From contig NZ_OZ024668.1 in the NCBI RefSeq assembly GCF_902497775.2, forward strand, positions 3,327,826 to 3,391,825: a DNA stretch of 64,000 nucleotides, in the 5' to 3' direction. Below the pieces are notes generated by a model. The model worked only from the letters and a program-made list of their open reading frames with translations, made no database searches and was not told the origin of the DNA. The stretch is from Pseudomonas fluorescens. Lineage in GTDB: Bacteria > Pseudomonadota > Gammaproteobacteria > Pseudomonadales > Pseudomonadaceae. Positions 17,516 to 28,780 of this stretch are shown in pieces. Each line of letters begins with the position of its first letter. The first letter of the stretch is position 1. A program made the translations under genes and the position numbers.

Positions 17516-17755
17516 ATGCCTATCGAAATTGACGAGAGCAACCAACGCTGCACCCTGATCAGCGACAACATGCATATCCAGGGCGAAGCCAAGGATGTCG
17601 AAGTCGTCACTGATGCCGACCTGCGCATGTCCGTCGCAGTGCTCAACGGCGAGCGCGTGCCGATCACCGAACAAGAGGCAGACGCCCTCACTGTAGCGGG
17701 TGCGGTGGATGGTCGCAGGCATCTCAAAGCATCCGAGCCAGGCTCGGTAATCTGA
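17516..17755 (+). CDS. DUF3203 family small protein
   Basis: The 79-residue soluble protein resembles the pseudomonad DUF3203 family, with the conserved VTDADLRMSVAVLNGERVPI segment in the middle and TEQEADALTVAGAVDGRRHL near the C-terminus. Its function is unknown. The start at 17516 follows an AACGAGGA binding site at 17498-17505. It is divergent from mgtC across 141 bases and precedes ccoG by 121 bases. Confidence 0.78.
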   Translation: MPIEIDESNQRCTLISDNMHIQGEAKDVEVVTDADLRMSVAVLNGERVPITEQEADALTVAGAVDGRRHLKASEPGSVI

Positions 17756-17876
17756 GGCCTGCAGGGTTTCAGCGGGAAATCTGATACGGTTTTTATCCAG
17801 ATACCTGAGCCTGTTATGCAAACAGATGGGGCGCCATAGTGCTCTGGCCTGATCGAGGCCTGATGAGCGACGAACC

Positions 17877-19289
<1,413 letters not shown>

Positions 19290-19327
19290 TCCCATACACT
19301 GCCCGAGCATCCGAAACCCTTCGAGCC

Positions 19328-20740
19328 ATGATGAAACGCTACGAGAAATTCGCCGACGACATTGCCGAACTGATTCGCTCCGGGGTCCTGGGTCCCGGCC
19401 AGCGCGTACCGTCGGTGCGCTATGCCAGCCAGACCCACGGCGTCAGCCCGTCCACGGTGTTCCAGGCCTACTACCTGCTGGAGCGCCGCGGGCTGATCCG
19501 CGCGCGGCCGCGCTCGGGCTACTTCGTCAACGCCCACGCGCCGCGCCAGTTCAGCGAGCCGCAGATCATCGAGCAGGCCAGCGAATCCACCGAGGTGGAT
19601 GTCAGCGAACTGGTGTTCTCGATCCTCGACTCGATCAAGGACCCGCAAACCGTGGCCTTCGGCTCGGCCTTCCCCAGCCCCAGCCTGTTCCCGCTGCCGC
19701 GCCTGGCCCGCTCCATGGCCAGCGCCAGCCGCGAGATGGACCCACGGATGGTGGTCACCGACCTGTCGCCGGGCAACCCGCAGTTGCGCCGCCAGATTGC
19801 CCTGCGCTACATGGTCGGCGGCCTGATGCTGCCCATGGAAGAGCTGCTGATCACCAACGGCGCGCTGGAGGCCCTGAACCTGTGCCTGCAGGCGGTGACC
19901 GAGCCCGGTGACCTGGTGGCGATCGAAGCGCCGGCGTTTTATGCCTGCCTGCAGATTCTTGAGCGGCTCAAGCTCAAGGCGGTGGAAATCCCCGTGCACC
20001 CGCGTGAAGGCATCGACCTCGGGGTGCTGGCCCAGACCCTGGCCAAACACCCGGTCAAGGCCGTGTGGTGCATGACCAACTTCCAGAACCCGGTGGGCGC
20101 AAGCATGCCGGAGGAAAAGAAACAGCAACTGGTTGAACTGTTGCGCGAGCATCAGGTGCCGTTGATCGAAGACGACGTCTACGCCGAGCTGTACTACGCC
20201 CAGCAGGCGCCGAAACCGGCCAAGGCCTTCGACACCGACGGCCTGGTGATGCACTGCGGCTCGTTCGCCAAGAGCCTGGCCCCCGGCTACCGCATCGGCT
20301 GGGTGGCGGCTGGACGCTATGCGCAGAAGATCGAACGGCTCAAGCTGATGACCTCGCTGTGCGCCTCGATGCCGGCGCAGGCGGCGATTGCCGACTACCT
20401 GCAACATGGCGGCTACGACCGTCATTTGCGCAAGCTGCGCTACGCCCTGGAAGAGCAACAGGCGGCGATGCTTGCGGCGATTGCCCGTTATTTTCCAGCG
20501 CAAACCCGCGTCAGTCACCCTGACGGCGGCTACTTCCTGTGGCTGGAGCTGCCCGAACAGATGGACTCGCTCAAACTGTTCCAGATGGCCTTGGCCCAGG
20601 GCATCAGCATCGCCCCGGGGCCGATCTTTTCGCCGACCCGGCGCTTTCGCAACTGCATCCGCCTCAACTACGGCAGCCCCTGGACCGAGCAATCGGAAAA
20701 GGCCATGGAAACCCTGGGCAAGATCGTCCGCTCGTTCTGA
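19328..20740 (+). CDS. MocR-type regulator (GntR DNA-binding domain plus class I aminotransferase fold)
   Basis: The 470-residue protein combines a GntR winged helix (residues about 3-72, with HGVSPSTVFQAYYLLERRGL) with a PLP-dependent aminotransferase-like domain (about 95-465). The PLP lysine is in SFAKSLAPGYRIGW, at about residue 315, and NFQNPVGASMP provides the cofactor-binding Asn. MocR regulators sense PLP or amino compounds and usually control a neighbour gene. Here the flanking genes are ccoG and a T6SS-like chimera, on the same strand, so a target is not obvious. Two adjacent ATG codons at 19328 and 19331 are both possible starts. Confidence 0.92.
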   Translation: MMKRYEKFADDIAELIRSGVLGPGQRVPSVRYASQTHGVSPSTVFQAYYLLERRGLIRARPRSGYFVNAHAPRQFSEPQIIEQASESTEVDVSELVFSILDSIKDPQTVAFGSAFPSPSLFPLPRLARSMASASREMDPRMVVTDLSPGNPQLRRQIALRYMVGGLMLPMEELLITNGALEALNLCLQAVTEPGDLVAIEAPAFYACLQILERLKLKAVEIPVHPREGIDLGVLAQTLAKHPVKAVWCMTNFQNPVGASMPEEKKQQLVELLREHQVPLIEDDVYAELYYAQQAPKPAKAFDTDGLVMHCGSFAKSLAPGYRIGWVAAGRYAQKIERLKLMTSLCASMPAQAAIADYLQHGGYDRHLRKLRYALEEQQAAMLAAIARYFPAQTRVSHPDGGYFLWLELPEQMDSLKLFQMALAQGISIAPGPIFSPTRRFRNCIRLNYGSPWTEQSEKAMETLGKIVRSF

Positions 20741-20806
20741 GCCACGGTTGAACTTCGAGCGCGCTTGCTGCACCCTGCGCGCTCGGATTTCCCAGGGATG
20801 GATGGC

Positions 20807-22744
20807 ATGCACAAGCGACAGCATTTTCTTACGCCACAACGCTACGAGCGTTTCCTCGAACACGACCAAGAGAGCCGTGCATTCCTGCGCAACAATCGAC
20901 TGCAAGCCGACTCCGACGAACAGGAAGCGGTATTCAGCGGCAAGAGCCTGAAGGAACTGGCGCTGGACAAGCTGCTGATCAGCTATACCGCCGGCGTCGA
21001 CATTGATGCCCTGCCCGCCGTGCTCGAGACGCTGATCGTCGAGTACGAGCAACTGCAACACAAGATGGCCGTGTACGCCGAGGACCCAGACGTCGCCCCG
21101 CTGAATCTGGGTGATACCGAAGAGCACCACGAATGCATGCAGGTCATCAGCCTGTGCATCCTGCTCGGCCGCCACGACCTGCTCGAACGCTTCGTCGCCC
21201 TGATGGACAACGGCGGCTACGCCGAACAAGACACCCTCTATGAAGACCTGCTGAGCCGGGTACTGCCCGACCGCTACGACGTCGATGAGTGGTACCAGGA
21301 TTACGCCACGCCGCTGGTGCAAACCATTTATGCCGCCAGCCCCGAGCAAGCGGCCAGCCGCCTGCAGGGCTACTGCGAGCAATGGTACGACCACTTCCTG
21401 CACGCCAGCTGGTACGACACCCATGGCGACGATGTAAGCGGCTACGTTGGCTACTGGTCGTTCGAGGCCGCAGCCGTGGCCCTGTTGTATGGCATTGATA
21501 CCCGCGCACTGTTGCACGTGATCTTCCCCCATGACTTGCTCGAGCACGCCCGCAACCTGCCTGCGTACCAGGCCATTCGCTGGGAGTGCCTGGGCGAAGG
21601 TGAAGACGAGCAGGAAGAGGAAGATGAGGTTATCGACGAAGAGGACGAAGAGGACAGCGACGAAGACTTCGCCTACGACATCAAGGCTGCCGGCGTGACC
21701 CTGTCCGATGCCATCGACGCCGGCAGCATCCCGCACCTGGCCCAGGCCCTGAGCGCCTACGACACCGTCGAGGCGATCCTGGCCCTGAACCTGGCGGCCG
21801 ATCAGCAGGAGGAAGACGACGCCTTCTTCGACCTCGCCCTGGCCCTGCTCGGCTGGGTCCCAGGCCCCGGCCACGGCCTCAAGCGAGTACTGCGCCTGGT
21901 CAATCGCGACCCGCAAAAGCACGCCGAACAGCTTTATGACCTGCTGCGCCATGTACTGCTCAACTGCAAGCTCAAGACCAGCCCGGATGCCCTGCTCGAA
22001 GAAAGCCTGAACGCCGAGCTGCTGCGTACCGAGCTTGCGCAGATCATCACCGCGGTACGTGCCAGTGCGACCTTCCTGGCCCTCGACGAGCAACGCCAGG
22101 CCCTGGTGCTGAGCGACCTGGAACAGGCCGGCGAGCACCTCGATGATCTGCTCGAACGCATCGACGAACGCCTGATGCCCTGGCTTGCGGTGCAACGCAA
22201 CAGCTCTGGCGAGGCCTCGGGCAGCAGCCAGCGCATCCCGGCGCAAACCAGCAAACCGCAGTCGCGGCGGGTCGACAGCTTGCGCGAGCACGGCACGCTC
22301 AGTACCCATCCGGCGGCCAGCGATGGCGGCAAACTCAGCCGGGAGCAGATCAACCCGGCGGCCACCAGCAACTGGCTGGAGCTGAGCCTTGACGACGGCA
22401 AGCTGGGCGGGGTTCCCGGCGCGGCCTACAAGGTGATCTTCGCCGACGGCAGCGTTGCTGAAGGCTATTTGAACAACCTCGGCCATATCCGCCTTGAAGG
22501 CGTACCCTTCGGCCCGGCCAAGGTGTACTACGGTGAAGACCCACGCCCCTACCAGCGCCAGCCGATCAAGGCGCTGGACAGCAGCGTGACGCTGATCGAC
22601 CGAGACTTGCGCAGCCTGGGTTTCATCCCCGGGAAACTCGACCGGGACGACCTGTATGCCGAAACCACCGGGCGGATTGCCCCCTACTGCGAACTGAACG
22701 CCCTGTGGTGGGAATGGGCCAGCGCTCGCTACCACGGCCATTGA
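20807..22744 (+). CDS. Chimeric protein: PoNi-type immunity region plus type VI effector-associated regions
   Basis: The product is about 645 residues with no signal peptide or membrane segment. Residues about 1-240 resemble PoNi proteins (DUF1910/DUF1911), immunity partners of PoNe DNases; YVGYWSFEAAAVALLYGID with HDLLEHAR is typical. A very acidic linker follows (GEGEDEQEEEDEVIDEEDEE). Residues about 345-480 contain LGWVPGPGHGLKRVLRLVNR, a segment I associate with T6SS effector N-terminal regions. Residues about 535-600 form a transthyretin-like repeat (GGVPGAAYKVIFADGSVAEG). No VgrG, PAAR, Hcp or PoNe gene is nearby. The start at 20807 follows AGGGA at 20794-20798; 20798 is an alternative. 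The function is unknown. Confidence 0.72.
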   Translation: MHKRQHFLTPQRYERFLEHDQESRAFLRNNRLQADSDEQEAVFSGKSLKELALDKLLISYTAGVDIDALPAVLETLIVEYEQLQHKMAVYAEDPDVAPLNLGDTEEHHECMQVISLCILLGRHDLLERFVALMDNGGYAEQDTLYEDLLSRVLPDRYDVDEWYQDYATPLVQTIYAASPEQAASRLQGYCEQWYDHFLHASWYDTHGDDVSGYVGYWSFEAAAVALLYGIDTRALLHVIFPHDLLEHARNLPAYQAIRWECLGEGEDEQEEEDEVIDEEDEEDSDEDFAYDIKAAGVTLSDAIDAGSIPHLAQALSAYDTVEAILALNLAADQQEEDDAFFDLALALLGWVPGPGHGLKRVLRLVNRDPQKHAEQLYDLLRHVLLNCKLKTSPDALLEESLNAELLRTELAQIITAVRASATFLALDEQRQALVLSDLEQAGEHLDDLLERIDERLMPWLAVQRNSSGEASGSSQRIPAQTSKPQSRRVDSLREHGTLSTHPAASDGGKLSREQINPAATSNWLELSLDDGKLGGVPGAAYKVIFADGSVAEGYLNNLGHIRLEGVPFGPAKVYYGEDPRPYQRQPIKALDSSVTLIDRDLRSLGFIPGKLDRDDLYAETTGRIAPYCELNALWWEWASARYHGH

Positions 22745-22826
22745 AGCATTCGACCTGAGGCCGCGCAGTTGTTGAGTGCTGCGCGGAGCGCTACATTTGC
22801 CAGAGTCCCCAGGTCGGAACACGCGC

Positions 22827-24920
22827 ATGCCGTCGAGCGAACTGCAGTCCCTGCGTCAGCAACTTGAGCAGTTGAAGCAGCAAAACAACCTGCTCAAAGC
22901 CCGGCTCGCCAAGCGCAACGGCGCGGCCCCCGTACCTGCCGAGCAAGCCGAGGCCGATACCCAGCAGCGCTACCGCTTTCTGTTCGAGGCCATGGACGAA
23001 GGTTTTTGCATCATCGAGTTCTTCGACGGCCCCCATGGCCCGCTCAGCGACTACGTCCACATCGAAGCCAACGCCGCCTACGCCATGCATGCCGGTATCG
23101 ACAATGTGGTCGGGCAGAAGCTGCGGGAGATGGTGCCCGAGGAGGCCGACGGCTGGATTGCCCGTTACGGTGCGGTGCTGCACAGCGGCAATCCGATCCG
23201 CTTTGAGCAAGAACTGGTGGCCACCGGCCGCCACCTGGATATCTGCGCGTTTCGCATGGAGCCGGCCGGCCGCAAGCAGGTCGCGGTGCTGTTCCAGGAT
23301 GTAACTGCGCGCAAGCGCGCCGAATTCGCCCTCAAGCGGCTCAACCAGGAGCTGGAACAACGGGTTGCCCAGGCGATGGCAGAACGCAAGATCCTCACCG
23401 ATGTGGTCGAAGCCACCCTGGCACAGATCCAGGTGGTGGATCTGGACATGCGTTGGCTGGCAATCAACCGCGCTGCCCGCGACGAGTTCCAGCGGATTTT
23501 CGGCCTGACGCCGAGCGTCGGCGACAGCCTGCCCACAAAGATGGCCAAGCATCCCGATGACTGCGCCCGCGGCCTGCTGCTATGGACACGGGCGCTCACA
23601 GGTGAAGCGTTCGTCGAGATTGCCGAGTTTGGCGCAGGCGACCAGCACCACCATTACGAACTGCGCTTCAGCCCGCTGCATGACGGGCACGGGCAACTGA
23701 TCGGTGCTTACCTGTTCGCCTACGACATCAGCGAGCGGGTCCGCGAGCAAAAACGCCTGCGCAAGACCGAAGAAGCCCTGCGCCAGGCGCAGAAAATGGA
23801 AGCGGTGGGCCAGCTCACCGGTGGTATCGCCCATGACTTCAACAACCTGCTGACCGGGATCAGCGGCTCCCTGGAGCTGTCGCGCAACCTGCTCGGACGC
23901 GGCCGCCATGAACAAATCGCCCCCTACCTGCGCACCGCCCAGGACGTGTGCAACCGCGCCGCGTCCCTGGTCCATCGGCTGCTGGCGTTTTCCCGGCGTC
24001 AGACCCTGGAACCGCGCACCATCGACGTCAACCGCCTGGTCAGCGGCATGAGCGAACTGATCCGCCGCAGCGTCGGCCCGCACATCGAGACCGAGGTGTT
24101 TACCGCCAACGCGACCTGCCGGGCCAGCATCGATTCATCGCAACTGGAAAACGCCCTGCTCAACCTCTGCATCAACGCCCGTGACGCCATGCCGGCCGGT
24201 GGCCGGATCACCATCGAAACCCGTCATCTGCAGGCCGATGAGCAGGTCGCCGCGCACCTGGACCTCAAGCCCGGTGACTACCTGGCCCTGAGCGTCAGCG
24301 ATAACGGCAGCGGCATGCCGCCGCAGGTGCTGGCGCGTGCCTTCGACCCGTTCTTTACCACCAAGCCGATGGGCCAGGGCACGGGCCTGGGGCTGTCGAT
24401 GGTCTATGGTTTCGTGCGCCAGTCCGGTGGCCAGGTACGGGTGTATTCGGAGCCGGGCCAGGGCACCAGCGTGCACCTGTACCTGCCGCGTCTGGACAAC
24501 GCCAGCCTGCCGCCCAGCGGGTCGCAGCCAACGGCCCACACCCGGCGTGAACTGCGCGACATGACGGTGATGCTGGTCGATGACGAAGCGACCATTCGCA
24601 TGCTGGTCGGTGAGGTGCTCAGCGACCTGGGTTACGCCAAGCTCGAATTCGGCGACGGCCACAGCGCCCTGGCGGCCCTGCAAAGTGGCGCGACCGTCGA
24701 CCTGTTGATCAGCGATGTCGGCATGCCCGGCGGCATGAACGGCCAGCAACTGGTAGCCGCCGCCCGTCAATTGCGGCCCGGATTGAAAGTGCTGTTCATC
24801 ACCGGTTACGCCGAGCAGGCGGTGCTCGGCACTGGGGTGTTCGAGCCTACTACGCGGGTGCTGACCAAGCCGTTCAGCCTCGATAACCTGGCCCAGCGTA
24901 TCGAGGAAATGATCGGCTGA
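22827..24920 (+). CDS. Hybrid sensor histidine kinase with PAS domains and a C-terminal receiver
   Basis: A 697-residue cytoplasmic kinase. In order: coiled coil (about 5-32), PAS (48-165), short coil, second PAS (195-305), HisKA with [16 protein letters not shown] and the phospho-histidine at about residue 336, HATPase (N box [16 protein letters not shown] boxes DNGSGMPP and GTGLGLSM), and a receiver whose phospho-aspartate is in [11 protein letters not shown], about residue 630. There is no membrane segment, so the signal is internal. No response regulator gene adjoins; the partner is unknown. The start at 22827 has AGGTCGGA upstream. It ends base-to-base with the convergent SDR gene. Confidence 0.92.
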   Translation: MPSSELQSLRQQLEQLKQQNNLLKARLAKRNGAAPVPAEQAEADTQQRYRFLFEAMDEGFCIIEFFDGPHGPLSDYVHIEANAAYAMHAGIDNVVGQKLREMVPEEADGWIARYGAVLHSGNPIRFEQELVATGRHLDICAFRMEPAGRKQVAVLFQDVTARKRAEFALKRLNQELEQRVAQAMAERKILTDVVEATLAQIQVVDLDMRWLAINRAARDEFQRIFGLTPSVGDSLPTKMAKHPDDCARGLLLWTRALTGEAFVEIAEFGAGDQHHHYELRFSPLHDGHGQLIGAYLFAYDISERVREQKRLRKTEEALRQAQKMEAVGQLTGGIAHDFNNLLTGISGSLELSRNLLGRGRHEQIAPYLRTAQDVCNRAASLVHRLLAFSRRQTLEPRTIDVNRLVSGMSELIRRSVGPHIETEVFTANATCRASIDSSQLENALLNLCINARDAMPAGGRITIETRHLQADEQVAAHLDLKPGDYLALSVSDNGSGMPPQVLARAFDPFFTTKPMGQGTGLGLSMVYGFVRQSGGQVRVYSEPGQGTSVHLYLPRLDNASLPPSGSQPTAHTRRELRDMTVMLVDDEATIRMLVGEVLSDLGYAKLEFGDGHSALAALQSGATVDLLISDVGMPGGMNGQQLVAAARQLRPGLKVLFITGYAEQAVLGTGVFEPTTRVLTKPFSLDNLAQRIEEMIG

Positions 24921-25667
24921 TCAGCGCCCGCCGCCCAGATCGAGGAAGCTGCCAGTGGCATAAGAGGCTTGGTCCGAGAGCAACCAGATGATCGCCTCGG
25001 CCACTTCCTCTGCCTGCCCACCGCGGCCCATGGGGATGCCCGGCTCAAGCTTGCTGACCCGCTGCGGGTCACCGCTGAGGGCGTGGAAGTCGGTGAAGAT
25101 GTAACCCGGGCGCACGGCATTGACCCGCACCCCTTCACCGGCCACTTCCTTGGCCAGGCCCACGGTGAAGGTATCCAGCGCGCCTTTGGAGGCAGCGTAG
25201 TCGACGTATTCGTTGGGCGAACCCAGCCGCGCCGCCACCGACGAGACGTTGACGATGCTGCCGCCCTGCCCGCCATGGCGGGTCGACATGCGTTGCAGCG
25301 CATGCTTGGCGCACAGCATCGGCCCGACCACGTTGGTCTTCATCAGCTTGAGCAGGCGAAACTCCGACACCTCCTCGACCCGGCTCTGATGGCCGATGGT
25401 ACCGGCATTGTTGACCAGCGCGGTGACCGGGCCCAGCTCGGCATCGACGCGCTGGAACAGCTGGATGATCTCATCCTCGACACTGACGTCGGCCTTGACC
25501 GCAATGGCCTCGGCGCCCAGCTCGCGAACCTCGGCCAGCACCCGCTGGGCAGCCTCGTCGTCACGCAGGTAGTTGATGCAGATACGGTAACCGGCACGTG
25601 CGGCCAGGCGTGCGGTGGCGGCGCCAATACCGCGACTGGCGCCGGTGATCACGATAACCTTGTCCAT
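24921..25667 (-). CDS. Short-chain dehydrogenase/reductase (SDR)
   Basis: A 248-residue classical SDR. The NAD(P) site is TGASRGIG (residues 8-15), the structural motif NNAG occurs near 90, and the catalytic Ser and Tyr-x-x-x-Lys are in VNVSSVAARLG and YVDYAASKGAL. The C-terminal half has the family PGYIFTDFHA. An arginine right after the glycine-rich loop and the NYLRDD end of strand 2 suggest NADP preference, which is an inference. The start at 25667 follows AAGGAG. Substrate unknown. Confidence 0.92.
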   Translation of the reverse strand: MDKVIVITGASRGIGAATARLAARAGYRICINYLRDDEAAQRVLAEVRELGAEAIAVKADVSVEDEIIQLFQRVDAELGPVTALVNNAGTIGHQSRVEEVSEFRLLKLMKTNVVGPMLCAKHALQRMSTRHGGQGGSIVNVSSVAARLGSPNEYVDYAASKGALDTFTVGLAKEVAGEGVRVNAVRPGYIFTDFHALSGDPQRVSKLEPGIPMGRGGQAEEVAEAIIWLLSDQASYATGSFLDLGGGR

Positions 25668-25738
25668 GGATACTCCTTGGCCCCAATGACGTTGACCCCT
25701 CAAGGCTAACGCAGTCAGGGGCCGGGTACAAAGCCGCT

Positions 25739-26896
25739 TCAGGCAGCCGGTGGCGGTACTGGCGCCTTGGGCTCGGCTTTGCGCAGCGGGTACAGGTGCT
25801 GGCGCACGATGCCTTCAGGCAAGTCCTTGCCGAACACGCCGTAACGCGCCGGCCATTCCTTGGGCGGCAGCTTGAAGGTGCCGAACAGCATGTCCACCAG
25901 CGGCGTGTGGATCGCGTAGTTCTTGTAGATGTAATCCTTGTGCCGGGCGTGATGCCAGTGGTGATAGCGCGGCAGCACCAGCAGGTAGTTGAGCCAGCCG
26001 CCGTCGATGCGCACGTTGGCATGGGCCAGCACTGCCTGCACGCCGACCAGGATCACATAGGCGTTCATCGCCTGGGGCGAGAAACCCAGCAGGATCAGCG
26101 GCGCCAGCACCCCGGTACGGGTCAGAAGGATCTCGCAGAAGTGGATGCGCGAACCGGCCAGCCAGTCCATGTGCGTGCTCGAGTGATGCACTGCATGAAA
26201 ACGCCACATCCACGGCACCACGTGATACAGGCGGTGCAGCCAGTACTGGCCGAGGTCGGCGACAAACACCGCGAGCAGAAACTGCACCACGATCGGCAGG
26301 CTTTGCACCTTGGCCTGCAAGGTATCGGAGACCACCCAGCCGGCCAGCCAGCTGGACGAGGCGGTGACGAAGATGAGGATGAACTGCACCAGCATGTGGC
26401 TGACGAAAAAGTAGCTGAGGTCGGTACGCCAGTGCGGGCGCAGGATGTTCTGCTGCGGATCCTTGGCGTAGAGTTTTTCCAGCGGGATGAAGATCACCGC
26501 CGACACCAGCAGCGCCAGCACGAACCAGTCCAGGCCCAGCGAGTACGGGGTCTGGCCGATGGTTTCGGTCTGGATGTTGGTGCCGCCGAGAAACATCGCC
26601 AGCCCTGCCGCGCTGATGCCGGTAAAGCCCAGGCGCTTGCGCTTGTTGAGGAGGATGTTCAGGGTGCCCAGGGCAAAAGCCAGGATCAGCCCGATCAGCA
26701 GCACGGTGCGGGCAAAGTGCACGCTGTAGACCTTGCGAAACTCGGCAAAGGTCAGCCACTGCGGAAACAGGAAGCACAGCACCGCCAGCAGGCTGAGCAG
26801 CCCCAGGGTGGCCGAGATGTAGCCGCTGATACGCCCGTCGCCGAGCTTGAACGGGCCGTGGCCGTGGCGTTTGAAATAGGCCTTGATTGCCTGCAT
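25739..26896 (-). CDS. Sterol desaturase / fatty acid hydroxylase superfamily membrane protein
   Basis: A 385-residue integral membrane di-iron protein. The conserved histidine boxes appear in order: HRLYH, HAVHHSS and, near the C-terminus, HHWHHARH. About six or seven membrane segments are visible, grouped in the N-terminal half. Such proteins hydroxylate or desaturate lipids; the substrate is unknown. The start at 26896 follows AAGGAA with 8-base spacing; the open frame extends to 28267 but reads antisense to copA. The SDR gene follows 71 bases downstream on the same strand, so the two may work in one lipid pathway, an inference only. Confidence 0.88.
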   Translation of the reverse strand: MQAIKAYFKRHGHGPFKLGDGRISGYISATLGLLSLLAVLCFLFPQWLTFAEFRKVYSVHFARTVLLIGLILAFALGTLNILLNKRKRLGFTGISAAGLAMFLGGTNIQTETIGQTPYSLGLDWFVLALLVSAVIFIPLEKLYAKDPQQNILRPHWRTDLSYFFVSHMLVQFILIFVTASSSWLAGWVVSDTLQAKVQSLPIVVQFLLAVFVADLGQYWLHRLYHVVPWMWRFHAVHHSSTHMDWLAGSRIHFCEILLTRTGVLAPLILLGFSPQAMNAYVILVGVQAVLAHANVRIDGGWLNYLLVLPRYHHWHHARHKDYIYKNYAIHTPLVDMLFGTFKLPPKEWPARYGVFGKDLPEGIVRQHLYPLRKAEPKAPVPPPAA

Positions 26897-26985
26897 GAAT
26901 CGCTGTTCCTTCAAAATGGTGGGCTCCGTGCGGCGCGGAGTATACCGGCCCGCAGCCACAAGTGAAGCCTTGCCCCCATGGCCAG

Positions 26986-27001
26986 CTGACAAATCTGTAA
27001 T
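26986..27001 (+). promoter_or_regulatory. CopR box upstream of copA
   Basis: CTGACAAATCTGTAAT matches the established pseudomonad CopR consensus CTGACA-N5-GTAAT exactly. It lies 70 bases before the copA start, where a response regulator would activate. The sequence supports copper induction of copA-copB-copG by a CopRS two-component system encoded elsewhere. Confidence 0.85.
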
Positions 27002-27070
27002 CCACTGCTCAGTTTGCTGACAGTCAGCGCTGGCTAAGGTCGTGCCATCCCCGCCCCTGGAATGGCACCC

Positions 27071-28780
27071 ATGCTTCGACACCCGACCCGTCGCACCTTC
27101 GTCAAGGGCTTCGCCGCCGGCAGCGCCCTGGCCGGCCTCGGCCTCTGGCGCCTGCCGGCGTTTGCCGCGCCCCCCGTGTTGGCCAATGAACTGAGCGGCG
27201 AGCACTTCGAGCTGTTCATCGGTCAGACCCCGGTGAACCTCACCGGCCGCCCGCGCACGGCGCTGACCATCAACAACAGCCTGCCCGGCCCGACCCTGCG
27301 CTGGCGTGAAGGCGACACCGTAACCTTGCGGGTGCGCAACCGCCTGAGCGAGCCGACCTCGCTGCACTGGCACGGGATCATCCTCCCGGCCAACATGGAT
27401 GGCGTACCGGGCCTGAGCTTTGCCGGCATCGAAGCCGGTGGCGAGTACCTCTACCGCTTTACCCTGGAGCAGCACGGCACCTACTGGTACCACAGCCATT
27501 CCGGCTTGCAGGAGCAGGCCGGGGTCTACGGGGCGATCGTCATCGAACCCAAAGAGCCTGAAGCCCATCGCTATCAGCGCGACTACGTACTGTTGCTCAG
27601 CGACTGGAGCGACCAGGCCCCCTTTGAGCTGATGGCGACCCTGAAAAAACAGTCGGACGCCTTCAACTACCACAAGCGCACCGTCGGCGACTTCATCGAC
27701 GATGTCGCCAGCAACGGCTGGCAGCAAACCATTACCGAACGCAAGGCCTGGGCCGCCATGCGCATGAGCCCCACCGACCTTGCCGACATCAGCGCCGCCA
27801 CCTACACCTACCTGCTCAACGGCCAGCCGCCGGACGGCAACTTCACCTGCCTGTTCCAGCCCGGCGACAGCGTGCGCCTGCGCCTGATCAACGGCTCGGC
27901 CATGAGCTACTTCGATTTTCGCATCCCGGGCCTGAAACTCACGGTCATCGCCGCCGATGGCCAGCCCGTGCAGCCGGTCGAAGTCGACGAGTTGCGCATC
28001 GCCGTGGCCGAAACCTATGACGTGCTGGTGCGGGTCGGCGACCTGCCCGCCTACACCCTGTATGCGCAGAGCATGGACCGCACAGGCTACGCCCGTGGCA
28101 CCCTGGCACGTAGCAACGGGCTGAGCGCCGAGGTGCCGGAGCCGGACCCGCGACCGATCCTGAGCATGGCCGACATGGGCCACGGCGCCATGGCGGGCAT
28201 GGGCGGCATGGACCACAGCCAGATGGCCGGTATGGACCACTCGAAGATGGCTGGCATGCAGCAGCACCCAGCCAGCGAAAGCGCCAACCCGCTGGTCGAC
28301 ATGCAGACCATGAACCCCAAGCCCAACCTCGCCGACCCGGGCATTGGCCTGCGCAACAACGGCCGCCGGGTGCTGACCTATGCCGACCTGAAAAGCACCT
28401 TCGCCGACCCCGATGGCCGCGAGCCGTCACGGGAGATCGAACTGCACCTGACCGGGCACATGGAGCGCTTCGCCTGGTCGTTCAACGGCATCAAGTTCTC
28501 CGACGCCGAGCCACTGCGCCTGACCTACGGCGAGCGCTTGCGCATCACCCTGGTCAACGACACGATGATGGCCCACCCGATCCACCTGCATGGCCTGTGG
28601 AGTGACCTGGAAGACGAACACGGGCGTTTCCAGGTGCGCAAGCACACCCTCGACATCCCGCCAGGCAGCCGCCGCAGCTACCGGGTCAGCGCCGACGCCC
28701 TGGGGCGCTGGGCCTATCACTGCCACCTGCTCTATCACATGGAGATGGGTATGTTCCGCGAGGTACGCGTCGATGAATGA
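27071..28780 (+). CDS. copA: CopA, periplasmic multicopper oxidase for copper resistance
   Basis: CopA oxidises Cu(I) and binds copper in the periplasm. The 569-residue product has a Tat signal (HPTRRTFVKGFAAGSALAG) and three cupredoxin domains. Copper ligands are visible in LHWHGIILP, GTYWYHSHSGLQ, HPIHLHGLWSDL and WAYHCHLLYHMEMGMF (the T1 region with Cys and Met). A Met/His-rich stretch lies near residues 365-395 (DMGHGAMAGMGGMDHSQM). It is shorter than P. syringae CopA (about 609), with fewer Met-rich repeats. I start at 27071; an ATG at 27062 is the alternative. The stop overlaps the copB start. Confidence 0.95.
   Translation: MLRHPTRRTFVKGFAAGSALAGLGLWRLPAFAAPPVLANELSGEHFELFIGQTPVNLTGRPRTALTINNSLPGPTLRWREGDTVTLRVRNRLSEPTSLHWHGIILPANMDGVPGLSFAGIEAGGEYLYRFTLEQHGTYWYHSHSGLQEQAGVYGAIVIEPKEPEAHRYQRDYVLLLSDWSDQAPFELMATLKKQSDAFNYHKRTVGDFIDDVASNGWQQTITERKAWAAMRMSPTDLADISAATYTYLLNGQPPDGNFTCLFQPGDSVRLRLINGSAMSYFDFRIPGLKLTVIAADGQPVQPVEVDELRIAVAETYDVLVRVGDLPAYTLYAQSMDRTGYARGTLARSNGLSAEVPEPDPRPILSMADMGHGAMAGMGGMDHSQMAGMDHSKMAGMQQHPASESANPLVDMQTMNPKPNLADPGIGLRNNGRRVLTYADLKSTFADPDGREPSREIELHLTGHMERFAWSFNGIKFSDAEPLRLTYGERLRITLVNDTMMAHPIHLHGLWSDLEDEHGRFQVRKHTLDIPPGSRRSYRVSADALGRWAYHCHLLYHMEMGMFREVRVDE

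Noticed and set aside
26897..28267. Upstream extension of the fatty acid hydroxylase-like frame across copA
   Set aside because: The extension is antisense to copA. The start at 26896 has AAGGAA and gives the family N-terminus.
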